Positions 52,483 through 62,617 of a DNA stretch of 62,617 nt are shown piece by piece (the first letter of the stretch is position 1; every line of letters starts with the position of its first letter). Source of the stretch: Bacteroidales bacterium (lineage in GTDB: Bacteria > Bacteroidota > Bacteroidia > Bacteroidales > Marinilabiliaceae). The notes beneath the pieces are model-generated. The model did no database searches. It was not told the origin of the DNA and saw only the letters and a list, made by a program, of their open reading frames with translations. The position numbers and the translations under genes were made by a program. The stretch is taken from NCBI GenBank assembly GCA_024401365.1, contig JAKSLE010000015.1:1-62617 (forward strand). The letters are read 5' to 3'.

Positions 52483-52620
52483 ATTTCTATTACTCATCTT
52501 CGTGTAAATCTGGTAACGGCGCGTTTCATTCCTCCGATGGCAACGGACAACCAGCCTTTACGTTTGGATATCTCACGCATGAATTCATTCACCTCCTTGG
52601 GATCTTTCCATCGCGCATTC

Positions 52621-52678
52621 GTAGAGACGGTGTGTACACCGTCTTATAAACCATTGGCATCAACCACACCGTCTCTAC
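52621..52678. repeat. REP-like palindromic element pair (GTAG-type)
   Basis: At 52621 GTAG is followed by AGACGGTGT, GT, ACACCGTCT, a near-perfect palindrome in the layout of bacterial REP elements (GTAG tetranucleotide plus hairpin). At 52665-52678 CACACCGTCTCTAC is the exact inverse of 52621-52634, so the two form a 14-bp inverted repeat around the palindrome, like a REP pair (BIME). REPs are normally moved by TnpA-REP (RAYT) enzymes; none is in this window. Confidence 0.7.
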
Positions 52679-52680
52679 AT

Positions 52681-52935
52681 TCATGCATGGATTATATTCA
52701 TTTCCTTGGTAGCCGCTGAAGCGGCGTGTATCCGGTCGTTGAGACTGTTGGCCAACTCGCTGACAGCAGCCATCGCCATGGCAGATTCCGCAAAATCACC
52801 AAACGAACCGTTGGCCTTGTTGACACTCTTTACAACATACTCAACAGCCTTATCCAATTCGTTAACATCAATGGTGGCAGAAGTGACTCCAGAAGAATCT
52901 GTATCTAATTTTATTTTTACCGTAACCTTGTCCAT
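52681..52935 (-). pseudogene. Fragment resembling the N-terminus of a phage tail tape-measure protein
   Basis: An 84-residue ORF with an ATG start. The N-terminus MDKVTVKIKLDTDSSGVTSA followed by alternating Ala/Ser/Asn-rich helices (ESAMAMAAVSELANSL) resembles the first residues of tape-measure proteins of Bacteroidales phages, which continue for several hundred residues. Here the frame stops, and a REP-like element starts within 3 bases of the stop. No other tail gene is near, so it is most likely a decayed prophage remnant, or a short independent protein evolved from one. Confidence 0.45.
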
Positions 52936-52967
52936 AAACTTGCGTAAAGTCAAGAAAAAGTACTACA

Positions 52968-53066
52968 ATGATGACTTTCAAAGCAATATTAGCCTTAGTC
53001 TTAGGGGCAATAACTTTCTTTGGAGTGTTATTTTCTCCAGACGAGATGTGGCGTTGGCGTAGATAG
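52968..53066 (+). CDS. Tiny single-pass membrane peptide (32 aa), second member of the family
   Basis: A 32-residue ORF with tandem ATG codons. One hydrophobic helix (residues 5-22, Ala/Leu/Val/Phe) and a tail S-P-D-E-M-W-R-W-R-R, very close in design to N-I-P-D-D-Y-L-R-W-R-R in the ORF at 19097-19189. A terminator of almost the same sequence follows in both. The duplication with conserved coding end and terminator supports a genuine gene. The function is unknown. It diverges from the tape-measure-like fragment, 32 bases away. Confidence 0.6.
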   Translation: MMTFKAILALVLGAITFFGVLFSPDEMWRWRR

Positions 53067-53102
53067 AGACTTCTCCTCCGCCACTTCACGAAAAATATAT
53101 AC

Positions 53103-53136
53103 AAAAGGCCCAGCCCCGCTGAGCCTTTTCTTTTTT
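53103..53136 (+). terminator. Shared terminator between two converging small ORFs
   Basis: AAAAGGCCCAGC-CCC-GCTGAGCC with T-runs on the + strand (TTTTCTTTTTT). It corresponds closely to 19043-19069 in reverse orientation. It ends both 52968-53066 and, from the other side, 53138-53272. Confidence 0.75.
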
Positions 53137-53137
53137 C

Positions 53138-53272
53138 TCAGCGCATGATCTTGCCACTCTCGTCACGCTTCTTCAGGTCGGCGCTTCTCCCTTTCACCTT
53201 GCGGAGGTAGAACACCACACCCCACACTGCTACTATCGCTGCCGCCAATACTATTCCTATTGCTGTCATCAT
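53138..53272 (-). CDS. Small single-pass membrane protein (44 aa), unknown
   Basis: A 44-residue ORF starting with two Met codons: one hydrophobic helix (residues 3-23, mostly Ala/Val/Ile) and a cytoplasmic basic tail of about 20 residues (RKVKGRSADLKKRDESGKIM). The charge pattern puts the tail inside the cell. It ends exactly at the shared hairpin, consistent with a real gene. No family recognised. It could be a small phage-type membrane protein given the neighbouring remnants. Confidence 0.45.
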   Translation of the reverse strand: MMTAIGIVLAAAIVAVWGVVFYLRKVKGRSADLKKRDESGKIMR

Positions 53273-53433
53273 ATTCTTGTTTTTGTTGATTACCTGTTAG
53301 TCTTTCAAATCTCTTCCTGGCCTCTTCCCTGGTCACTGTCTGGCAGCCTTCAGGCACTCGCCGTCCCATGAACGCCTCAGAGCTGCGGGCTCAAAGCTAC
53401 AATGGGTGTCACTCGTTGCGTCGGGTGACATGG

Positions 53434-53622
53434 TTATTTCTGACCCCCAGGGCAGACAGGGCGAACCGCGAACCCGAGGTAACGGTTGCTGCCGCTCCAA
53501 TCCACGTAGCGCGAGTAGAAGTACAAGTAGCACGCGTAGTAGGAGCCGCTCATGCGAAGCGAATGCGACCAGTAGTAGCCGTAGTTGCCCACGTAGCCGA
53601 GATCCGTATCCCAGCGATATAG
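53434..53622 (-). pseudogene. Orphan C-terminal C-type-lectin-like fragment (FISUMP / DGR variable-region-like)
   Basis: A 62-codon open frame without a start codon, bounded upstream by TAA (53623-53625) and ending in TAA at 53434. It reads DTDLGYVGNYGYYWSHS and ends NRYLGFAVRPV, the hallmark C-terminus of FISUMP/DUF1566-type C-type-lectin domains and of diversity-generating-retroelement (DGR) target proteins. Many aligned codons are NNC or NNT at positions where relatives have AAC/AAT, while intervening codons (TCG, TTG, TTC, TCG, GTG, TGG) look constant. A short hairpin follows the stop. No upstream domain remains, so I call it a fragment. Confidence 0.55.
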
Positions 53623-53640
53623 TTACTACACAACAAAACG

Positions 53641-56430
<2,790 letters not shown>

Positions 56431-56436
56431 TTTATC

Positions 56437-57027
56437 ATGAAGAAGACTTTTATAGCAATTCTCGCTTTTGCTGGTCTCTTGGCTTGCCAGTCTTGTGGCA
56501 ACCAGAAAATTGAACGAGTAGCCATTGAGGAGCAGATCGACCTTAGCGGCCGCTGGAATGATACGGATAGCCGCATGGTGGCTGAGGAGATGGTTAATAC
56601 TATCACTTCCGCTAATTGGATCAATGAGTTCGCTCGCGAAAACATGGGCAAGAAACCTATCGTTATCGTAGGCCTCGTCTACAACAAGACTAGCGAACAT
56701 ATCGACGCTAATACTTTTATCAAGGATGTTGAGAAGTCTTTCATCCAGTCAGGTAAGGTTCGCCTCGTACAGGCTGGCGAAAAACGTGAGGCTCTCCGCC
56801 AGGAACGCGCTCAACAGCAGGATTTCGCTTCTCCTGAAACAATGAAGAAGTGGGGCAAGGAACTTGGCGCCGATTTCATCCTCCAGGGTGATATCTCTTC
56901 TATCGTCGACGCCTTCAAGAAGGAGCAGGTTACTTACTATCAGACTTCTCTCGAACTTACTAGCATCGAGACTAGCGAGGTCGTTTGGATCGGCGACAAG
57001 AAAATCAAGAAGTATATCAAAAAATAA
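56437..57027 (+). CDS. LpoB-like lipoprotein (penicillin-binding protein activator family)
   Basis: A 196-residue lipoprotein: signal MKKTFIAILAFAGLLACQSC with the lipidated Cys at 17 or 20. The mature domain fits the LpoB/PF13036 group: DTDSRMVAEEMVNTI, KPIVIVGLVYNKTSEHID, VRLVQAGEKREALRQERAQQ, GADFILQGDISSI and a closing SLELTSIETSEVVWIGDKKI. In E. coli LpoB activates PBP1b; in Bacteroidota the partner is not settled. It precedes a TPR lipoprotein with which it probably works. Confidence 0.85.
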   Translation: MKKTFIAILAFAGLLACQSCGNQKIERVAIEEQIDLSGRWNDTDSRMVAEEMVNTITSANWINEFARENMGKKPIVIVGLVYNKTSEHIDANTFIKDVEKSFIQSGKVRLVQAGEKREALRQERAQQQDFASPETMKKWGKELGADFILQGDISSIVDAFKKEQVTYYQTSLELTSIETSEVVWIGDKKIKKYIKK

Positions 57028-57048
57028 TACGGGTCTTTACATTTCATC

Positions 57049-58443
57049 ATGAGTAGACTCTCTAAATTTTTCAGTGCAACGGGCGTAGCGGTTATCTCAA
57101 TCGCTACCACCGTCGCATTTTCTTCTTGCGCTACTTATTACCAGAAAATTGCAACTTTCAACCACAACTTCGAACGCAAGGATTACGCGGCAGCTAAATC
57201 TTATCTGGAGAATAACAAAAAATTGGCTAGCAAGAAAAATACCGCAGTGCTGTACGACCTCAACTTGGCTACTGTGGCTCACTTGACTGGCGACTATAAC
57301 CAGAGTATACAACTCTTCAATAAAGCTGATAATTATTACCAAAGTCATACAAAAAATATCGGTCTCGAAGCTGTAGCCCTCTTGGCTAACCCTAACGTGA
57401 CCCCTTATAAACTTGAAAATTTCGAGCCTGTAATGCTGCACTTCTTCCAGGCTCTCAATTATATAGCAGTAGATAACTACGAGGAGGCTATCGTGGAGTG
57501 CCGCCGCATGAACGAGGTCCTCAACGCCCTTTCTGATAAGTTCAAAATCCTGAACAACGCTAAGCATTATTCTCAGGATGCTTTCGGCCACTACCTCATG
57601 GGTATCCTCTACGAAACTGTGGGCGACGCTAATAATGCTTTCATCGCTTACCGCAATGCCCTCAACATCTATCAGGGCGATTACTCTGCAATGTACAAGA
57701 TTCCAGCGCCTACGGAACTTAAATATTCTCTCGTACGCGCCGCTAGAGCTACCGGATTTACTACCGAGGCCAACCAGTACGAGAAGGAACTGGAAATTTC
57801 TGCTCAATTGCCTCCTGTGTCTTCAGGAAGAATGGTGGCTTTTATATTGGATGGCTTCGCCCCTGTCAAGGATCAGGTCGATTTGACTTTTACCCGAATA
57901 GGTAACTCCGATGGCTTGTTCAGCTTCCAGACTGAATACGATGGCGCTAACTTGCTTATTCCTTATATCCCCGACAAGGATGGCGATGACGACCCAGTGA
58001 ATATCATCCACATGTCTCTGCCTAAATATGTGTCTCGCCGTTCTGAGTGCGACGCCGAACGTCCTGTCGTATTGGTCGACAAGGAGATGCAAATGGCAGC
58101 CGTAGCCGAGGATATCGAGGCTATCGCCCGTCAGAGCTTGCACGACCGTATATGGGCCGAGGTGGGTAAGTCTCTCTTGCGCGTAATCGCTAAACAGGCC
58201 GCCAGCAAGGCTGTTAGTAATAAAAATGATATCCTAGGCGCTATATTCGAAATAGGTTCAGCTATCGCCGAACGCGCCGATACCCGCCATTGGCAGTCCC
58301 TCCCCGGTCGTATAATGGTGGTGGATAGATACCTCTCGCCTGGTTCTCATACCATCGAATACACTTCTTGCGGATATAAGTCTACCGCAACCGTGGAAGT
58401 GAGAGCTGGCAAAACGTCTTTCGTAGTTATCCCTAACTACTAA
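57049..58443 (+). CDS. Outer-membrane-type TPR lipoprotein (COG3014-like), partner of LpoB-like protein
   Basis: A 464-residue lipoprotein: long signal peptide with lipobox FSSC (Cys about 27). Residues 30-250 carry TPR-like repeats (VLYDLNLATVAHLTGDYNQS, YIAVDNYEEAIVECRRMNEV, YLMGILYETVGDANNAFIAY), and the C-terminal half forms a beta-rich domain ending GYKSTATVEVRAGKTSFVV. Matches COG3014-like proteins that sit next to LpoB-family genes in gene pairs or trios. It lies 21 bases after the LpoB-like gene, so co-transcribed. Probably helps control cell-wall synthesis from the outer membrane. Confidence 0.78.
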   Translation: MSRLSKFFSATGVAVISIATTVAFSSCATYYQKIATFNHNFERKDYAAAKSYLENNKKLASKKNTAVLYDLNLATVAHLTGDYNQSIQLFNKADNYYQSHTKNIGLEAVALLANPNVTPYKLENFEPVMLHFFQALNYIAVDNYEEAIVECRRMNEVLNALSDKFKILNNAKHYSQDAFGHYLMGILYETVGDANNAFIAYRNALNIYQGDYSAMYKIPAPTELKYSLVRAARATGFTTEANQYEKELEISAQLPPVSSGRMVAFILDGFAPVKDQVDLTFTRIGNSDGLFSFQTEYDGANLLIPYIPDKDGDDDPVNIIHMSLPKYVSRRSECDAERPVVLVDKEMQMAAVAEDIEAIARQSLHDRIWAEVGKSLLRVIAKQAASKAVSNKNDILGAIFEIGSAIAERADTRHWQSLPGRIMVVDRYLSPGSHTIEYTSCGYKSTATVEVRAGKTSFVVIPNY

Positions 58444-58464
58444 TTTTCGCCTTCTTTGCCAAAA

Positions 58465-58510
58465 TAACCATTTCTAGGTATATACATCTGAAAATGGTTA
58501 GCTACCTTTG
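58465..58510 (+). promoter_or_regulatory. Promoter and inverted repeat upstream of feoAB
   Basis: TACCTTTG at 58503-58510 is a consensus -7 box 27 bases before the start codon. Just upstream lies a 9-bp perfect inverted repeat TAACCATTT / AAATGGTTA (58465-58473 and 58492-58500), whose right arm falls in the -33 to -7 spacer. This is the position of an operator, plausibly for an iron-responsive repressor, though it is not a classical Fur box. It may instead act as a hairpin after the previous gene. Confidence 0.5.
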
Positions 58511-58537
58511 TGCTCGTAAACATAAAGACATTAATAG

Positions 58538-61099
58538 ATGAACCTTTCTGACCTCCCTTCTGGCGAGGAAGCCATAATACTCAACGTCGCAGGTAGCGGT
58601 GCATTCCGTAAACGTATCATCGAAATGGGCTTCGTTAAGGGTAAACGTGTACGAAGTATCAAAAACGCCCCCCTCAACGACCCTATCGAGTACCGAATAA
58701 TGGATTATTATGTCTCGTTGCGCCGCGCCGAGGCTGATCTTATTACCATAAGTACCAACCTCGATATGCCTGATAACGAGACTAAGGAGTACCCTTCTTC
58801 TCTCGAGGATGGCGCCCACGAACCTACCGTACATCGCGAACCTAAGGAAATAACCGTAGCTTTCGTGGGTAACCCTAACTGCGGAAAGACGACTCTTTAT
58901 AACCACTTGAGCGGTGCCCATGAACATACGGGCAACTACTCGGGTGTGACTATCGGCGCTACAGATACCCGATTTAAATACAAGGATTATATTTTCCATA
59001 TAATCGACCTCCCCGGTACCTATAGTATATCGCCGTATTCTCCCGAAGAGACTTTCGTTCGAGCTAAACTGATCGAACTCGACCCAGATATCATCCTTAA
59101 TGTCTTGGATGCTGCCAACTTGGGCCGTAACTTATACCTTACAACTCAACTTATCGACATGGAGTTGCGTACCGTCGCAGCGCTGAATATGTACGATGAG
59201 CTGGAAAAAACTGATACCCAACTGGATTATGTCCAACTTGGACGTATGATGGGTATCCCTATGGTGCCTACCGTTGGCTCTAAGGGCCGCGGCGCCGATA
59301 CTTTGCTGGATAAAATAATCGATGTCTACGAGGGAACAGATAGATTCGCGCGCCGTATCAAAATCAACTACGGCCTCCAAATAGAGGAGACTATAGTCAA
59401 AATATGCGACGAGGTAAATACGAAAGCACAACTCCCCGATACTATCCCTGCCCGTTACTTGGCTATCAAATTGCTCGAGAACGATATGGATTTCGTATGG
59501 GATTACCTTAAGGCGGATAACCTCCAGGATGAAATCGGCTCTCTTACACAACTTCGTTCTGAATTGCAGAACAACCTCCACTCATCCGATCTCGACGCCC
59601 TCTTGAGCGATATGAGATATGGTTTCATAGATGGAGCCCTCGAGGAGACTGTACATAATGGCCCTAACCGCCAACCTATGTCGCCAACTAAGTCTCAGTA
59701 TATAGATAATGTTCTTACTCACCGAGCTTGGGGTATCCCTCTTTTCATCCTCATCATCTGGATAATGTTCCAATGTACGTTTACTCTTGGACAGTACCCT
59801 ATGGATTGGATCGAAGCTGGCGTGAATTTCATCGCCGATACCGTCAAGGAGTTCATGCCCGATGGCCCTCTCAAGGATCTTATCGTCGATGGTATCATCC
59901 AAGGCGTTGGCGGCGTTATCGTCTTCCTACCTAATATCCTTATCTTGTTCCTTTTTATATCGTTCATGGAGGATACGGGGTATATGGCTCGCGCAGCTTT
60001 TATAATGGATAAGATAATGCACAAAATGGGACTCCACGGCAAGTCTTTCATCCCCCTCATCATGGGCTTCGGGTGCAATGTCCCCGCCATAATGGCTACC
60101 CGTACCATCGAGGATCGCAAAAACCGTATGCTGACAATGATGATCAATCCGTTCATGTCTTGCTCAGCTCGCCTCCCTGTATATATCCTCTTCTGCGGAG
60201 CTTTCTTCCCCGAGCACGCCGGAACAGTATTGTTCTCTATATACTTCTTCGGTATCATCATGGCCGTCTTGGTATGCCGCGTGTTCAAACGCTTCATTTT
60301 CAACGGACAAGAGCTGCCTTTCGTAATGGAACTGCCTCCTTACCGTATGCCTACCCTCCGCTCTACTTTGCTGAATATGTGGAGCAAGGCGTCTCAGTAC
60401 CTTTCTAAAATGGGTAGTATCATCATGGTGGCTTCTATCATAGTTTGGTTCCTCGGCTATTATCCTAAAAACGATGTTTTACAGGCCGAACGCGATACAG
60501 CTATAGAACTCGTAAAACAAAAAACTGCGAGCAACCTTAATGCTCCAACTGATCAGACCGAGGCTTCAAAGGTGACTGAAGATAGACTGAATGCTGTCAT
60601 CGATAGCATTGATATAGCTTACTTGTCTCGCGCTCAGGAGAACTCTTATATAGGTCAGATAGGTAAGGCTATCGAACCTGTAATACGACCTCTGGGATTC
60701 GACTGGAAAATGGGTGTCAGCTTGGTTTCTGGCGTAGCTGCTAAGGAGATCGTCGTCTCTACCTTGTCCGTTTTGTACAAGGCACCTGAAGATGACGAGA
60801 ATAGCGAAGTGGGTCTCATCAATAGCTTGAAAAAGGAATCTCACAACGGACAGCCTGTCTATACCACACCTACCGTCGTCTCTTTCCTACTTTTCACATT
60901 GCTCTACTTCCCTTGCTTGGCAACCCTCACTGCTATCAAAAACGAAACAGCCCATTGGAACGATTTCAATACAGCTTCCCGCCGTCGCCGCCAACATAAG
61001 GGCTCTTGGCGTTGGGCTATATTCGTGGCCGCATACACTACTACCCTCGCATGGATAGTATCTTTCATAGCTTATAACGTTCTTTCTTATTTGATGTAA
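58538..61099 (+). CDS. feoB: Ferrous iron transporter, FeoA-FeoB fusion
   Basis: An 853-residue inner-membrane Fe2+ transporter. Residues 1-75 are a FeoA/SH3-like domain (MNLSDLPSGEEAII, GFVKGKRVRS). The FeoB G domain follows: G1 AFVGNPNCGKTTLYN (about 108-122), G2 NYSGVTIG, G3 DLPGTYS, and a G4 of type NMYD. After the helical GDI comes the membrane part with two gate repeats (NPFMSCSARLPVYILF and VSLVSGVAAKEIVVSTLSV). The fusion is usual in Bacteroides and Porphyromonas. It is followed 4 bases later by the Cys-rich partner protein. Confidence 0.95.
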   Translation: MNLSDLPSGEEAIILNVAGSGAFRKRIIEMGFVKGKRVRSIKNAPLNDPIEYRIMDYYVSLRRAEADLITISTNLDMPDNETKEYPSSLEDGAHEPTVHREPKEITVAFVGNPNCGKTTLYNHLSGAHEHTGNYSGVTIGATDTRFKYKDYIFHIIDLPGTYSISPYSPEETFVRAKLIELDPDIILNVLDAANLGRNLYLTTQLIDMELRTVAALNMYDELEKTDTQLDYVQLGRMMGIPMVPTVGSKGRGADTLLDKIIDVYEGTDRFARRIKINYGLQIEETIVKICDEVNTKAQLPDTIPARYLAIKLLENDMDFVWDYLKADNLQDEIGSLTQLRSELQNNLHSSDLDALLSDMRYGFIDGALEETVHNGPNRQPMSPTKSQYIDNVLTHRAWGIPLFILIIWIMFQCTFTLGQYPMDWIEAGVNFIADTVKEFMPDGPLKDLIVDGIIQGVGGVIVFLPNILILFLFISFMEDTGYMARAAFIMDKIMHKMGLHGKSFIPLIMGFGCNVPAIMATRTIEDRKNRMLTMMINPFMSCSARLPVYILFCGAFFPEHAGTVLFSIYFFGIIMAVLVCRVFKRFIFNGQELPFVMELPPYRMPTLRSTLLNMWSKASQYLSKMGSIIMVASIIVWFLGYYPKNDVLQAERDTAIELVKQKTASNLNAPTDQTEASKVTEDRLNAVIDSIDIAYLSRAQENSYIGQIGKAIEPVIRPLGFDWKMGVSLVSGVAAKEIVVSTLSVLYKAPEDDENSEVGLINSLKKESHNGQPVYTTPTVVSFLLFTLLYFPCLATLTAIKNETAHWNDFNTASRRRRQHKGSWRWAIFVAAYTTTLAWIVSFIAYNVLSYLM

Positions 61100-61103
61100 C
61101 ATT

Positions 61104-61316
61104 ATGCAGGACTTGATAGTATATTGCATCGTTTTGGCTGCAGTCGCATGGACTGTCCACAACGCAATCTTGCTCAACAGAAACAAAAAAATCTGTAACT
61201 GCGGATGTGAATCAAAAAATAATTGCTCATTTTGCTCATCTCAAATAAAAAAGAGCAACAAATCACCAATGAGCATCAAAAAAACATCTAATTCTTGCTT
61301 AACAATTCAAGAATAG
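61104..61316 (+). CDS. FeoB-associated Cys-rich membrane protein
   Basis: A 70-residue protein with one membrane helix (residues 4-22) and a cytoplasmic Cys cluster, C-N-C-G-C then C-x-x-C near residues 32-44. Matches the FeoB-associated Cys-rich family (PF12669), thought to help the ferrous transporter, perhaps replacing FeoC. Start codon 4 bases after feoAB, same operon. Confidence 0.88.
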   Translation: MQDLIVYCIVLAAVAWTVHNAILLNRNKKICNCGCESKNNCSFCSSQIKKSNKSPMSIKKTSNSCLTIQE

Positions 61317-61319
61317 TTG

Positions 61320-61327
61320 TAAATTTG
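61320..61327 (+). promoter_or_regulatory. -7 box of pckA promoter
   Basis: TAAATTTG at 61320-61327, 83 bases before the ATG; the -33 match upstream is poor (TTGC, 21 bases away). Confidence 0.5.
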
Positions 61328-61410
61328 CCATTCGCATAGAGAGCGATAACATATCGCCATTTGTGCATAGAAAGAACAAAACAATCATAAACAAATACAA
61401 AACACAAGAC

Positions 61411-62617
61411 ATGGCAACATTGGATCTTACCAAGTACGGCATCACAGGTGTCACAGAGGTTGTTCACAACCCATCTTATGAGCTTCTCTTCGAGGAGGAG
61501 ACAAAGGCAGGTCTCGAGGGTTACGAGAAGGGCGTTAATACAGAGCTCGGCGCTGTAAACGTAATGACAGGTATCTATACAGGTCGTTCTCCTAAGGATA
61601 AGTACATCGTAATGGATGCAAACTCTAAGAACACTGTATGGTGGACATCTGATGAGTACAAGAACGACAACCACCCAATGTCAGAGGAGGTTTGGGCAAC
61701 AGTTAAGGATATCGCTAAGAAGGAGCTCTCTGGCAAGAGACTTTTCGTAGTTGATGCATTCTGCGGCGCAAACAAGGCAACTCGTCTTGCTGTTCGTTTC
61801 ATCGTTGAGGTGGCATGGCAGGCTCACTTCGTAAAGAATATGTTCATCCAGCCTTCTGCTGAGGAACTCGCTAACTTCGAGCCTAACTTCATCATCTACA
61901 ACGCTTCTAAGGCTAAGGTTGAGAACTACAAGGAGCTCGGTCTTAACTCTGAGACTTGTGTTGCATTCAACGTAACAAGCCGTGAGCAGGTTATCATCAA
62001 TACATGGTACGGCGGTGAGATGAAGAAGGGTATGTTCTCTATGCAGAACTACTACCTCCCACTCCAGGGTATCGCTTCTATGCACTGTTCAGCTAACTGC
62101 GATATGAACGGTCAGAACACAGCTATCTTCTTCGGTCTTTCTGGCACAGGTAAGACTACTCTCTCAACTGATCCAAAGCGTAAGCTCATCGGTGACGACG
62201 AGCACGGTTGGGACGACGAGGGCGTATTCAACCTCGAAGGTGGTTGCTACGCTAAGGTTATCGGCCTCTCTAAGGAGCATGAGCCAGATATCTACGGCGC
62301 TATCAAGCGTAACGCTCTCCTCGAGAACGTAACTGTAGCTGCTGACGGTAAGATCGATTTCAACGATAAGAGCGTAACAGAGAATACTCGCGTTTCTTAC
62401 CCAATCAACCATATCAAGAACATCCAGCCAGGTTCTTCTGCACCTGCTGCTAAGAATGTTATCTTCCTTTCTGCTGATGCATTCGGTGTTCTTCCTCCAG
62501 TATCTATCCTTACTCCAGAGCAGACAAAGTACTACTTCCTCTCTGGTTTTACTGCTAAGCTCGCTGGTACAGAGCGTGGTATTACAGAGCCAACTCCTAC
62601 ATTCTCAGCTTGCTTCG
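61411..62617 (+). CDS. pckA: Phosphoenolpyruvate carboxykinase (ATP), 5' part
   Basis: The first 402 codons are present; the rest lies beyond the window. The protein interconverts oxaloacetate and PEP with ATP. In Bacteroidota it commonly runs in the CO2-fixing direction during fermentation to succinate. Motifs: [14 protein letters not shown] (about residues 52-65), the kinase-1a P-loop [11 protein letters not shown] (about 246-256), and the metal block [10 protein letters not shown]. Codon use is of the highly expressed kind. The ATG at 61411 follows a 5' leader of about 75 nucleotides. Confidence 0.95.
   Translation, partial: MATLDLTKYGITGVTEVVHNPSYELLFEEETKAGLEGYEKGVNTELGAVNVMTGIYTGRSPKDKYIVMDANSKNTVWWTSDEYKNDNHPMSEEVWATVKDIAKKELSGKRLFVVDAFCGANKATRLAVRFIVEVAWQAHFVKNMFIQPSAEELANFEPNFIIYNASKAKVENYKELGLNSETCVAFNVTSREQVIINTWYGGEMKKGMFSMQNYYLPLQGIASMHCSANCDMNGQNTAIFFGLSGTGKTTLSTDPKRKLIGDDEHGWDDEGVFNLEGGCYAKVIGLSKEHEPDIYGAIKRNALLENVTVAADGKIDFNDKSVTENTRVSYPINHIKNIQPGSSAPAAKNVIFLSADAFGVLPPVSILTPEQTKYYFLSGFTAKLAGTERGITEPTPTFSACF

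Noticed and set aside
52494-52619. A 41-codon minus-strand open stretch (contains W-K-D-P-K-E-V-N-E-F-M-R-E) ending near 52494
   Set aside because: It has no good start before the REP element and reads through the palindrome (D-G-V-H-T-V-S-T), a common artefact. It may be the tail of a lost gene, but I cannot place it in a family.
58465-58500. A classical Fur box
   Set aside because: The repeat arms (TAACCATTT) do not resemble GATAATGATAATC-type sites, so I report it only as an unassigned operator-like repeat.

Overview
The window is chromosomal DNA from a member of the Bacteroidales (phylum Bacteroidota). Evidence: promoters of the Bacteroidota primary sigma-factor type (TTTG, 19-20 bp, TAnnTTTG) sit before tRNA-Ser, ndk, hup and rpsA, with at least the TAnnTTTG box before several other genes. 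Most starts lack a clear Shine-Dalgarno sequence. Lineage-typical genes are present: a FeoA-FeoB fusion with its Cys-rich partner, the glycine-lipid acyltransferase pair GlsA/GlsB, a Pit-PhoU fusion, TlpA-like thioredoxins and ATP-type PEP carboxykinase. The + strand looks C-rich over G almost throughout, in intergenic DNA and in genes of both orientations, which suggests one replichore with minus-strand genes on the leading strand.

Layout. 1-11.1 kb: tRNA-Ser, then a long minus-strand block (esterase, nucleoid-associated protein, thioredoxin, xseB, a histidine-kinase-like protein without its phospho-acceptor His, glsA-glsB, a CE15-type esterase, a phosphate transporter, a TlpA-like protein). 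11.4-16.2 kb: a small basic protein of unknown function, sialate O-acetylesterase, fmt and a GH43 arabinanase. 16.3-21.1 kb: GH25 lysozyme, ACT-domain protein, dapA, a tiny membrane-protein gene, a paralogue of the small basic protein and an unknown secreted protein. 21.3-34.1 kb: core genes on the minus strand (rpsA, dnaA, thrS-infC-rpmI-rplT, tkt, rpiB), interrupted by a 930-residue P-type ATPase homologue in which every catalytic motif is destroyed. 34.2-40.0 kb: tRNA-Gly, an unknown protein, relA followed by a sensor kinase, an FKBP-like lipoprotein and nrnA. 40.1-47.5 kb: plus-strand core genes (ndk, hup, coaE, a DnaJ/TerB protein, pheT, a TPR protein, aroE). 47.6-52.5 kb: a lipoprotein with a discoidin-like domain, two HAD phosphatases, an unknown membrane protein, an AAA-DUF4143 ATPase and a C_GCAxxG_C_C protein. 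52.5-53.85 kb: a scrap-yard of mobile DNA (REP-like palindrome, phage tape-measure-like fragment, two tiny membrane-protein genes around a shared terminator, an orphan C-type-lectin-like C-terminus with a codon pattern like a diversity-generating-retroelement variable region, and 55-bp tandem repeats). 53.88-62.6 kb: ligA, a conserved protein, an LpoB-like and a TPR lipoprotein, feoAB, and pckA running off the end.

The points most worth following up are the catalytically dead P-type ATPase homologue at 28627-31419; the duplicated cassette of a 30-32 residue membrane peptide ending in a Trp/Arg tail plus a matching terminator, at about 19.0-19.2 kb and 52.97-53.14 kb; and the orphan variable-region-like fragment at 53434-53622. 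No CRISPR array, rRNA operon, complete insertion sequence, integrase or reverse transcriptase was seen.
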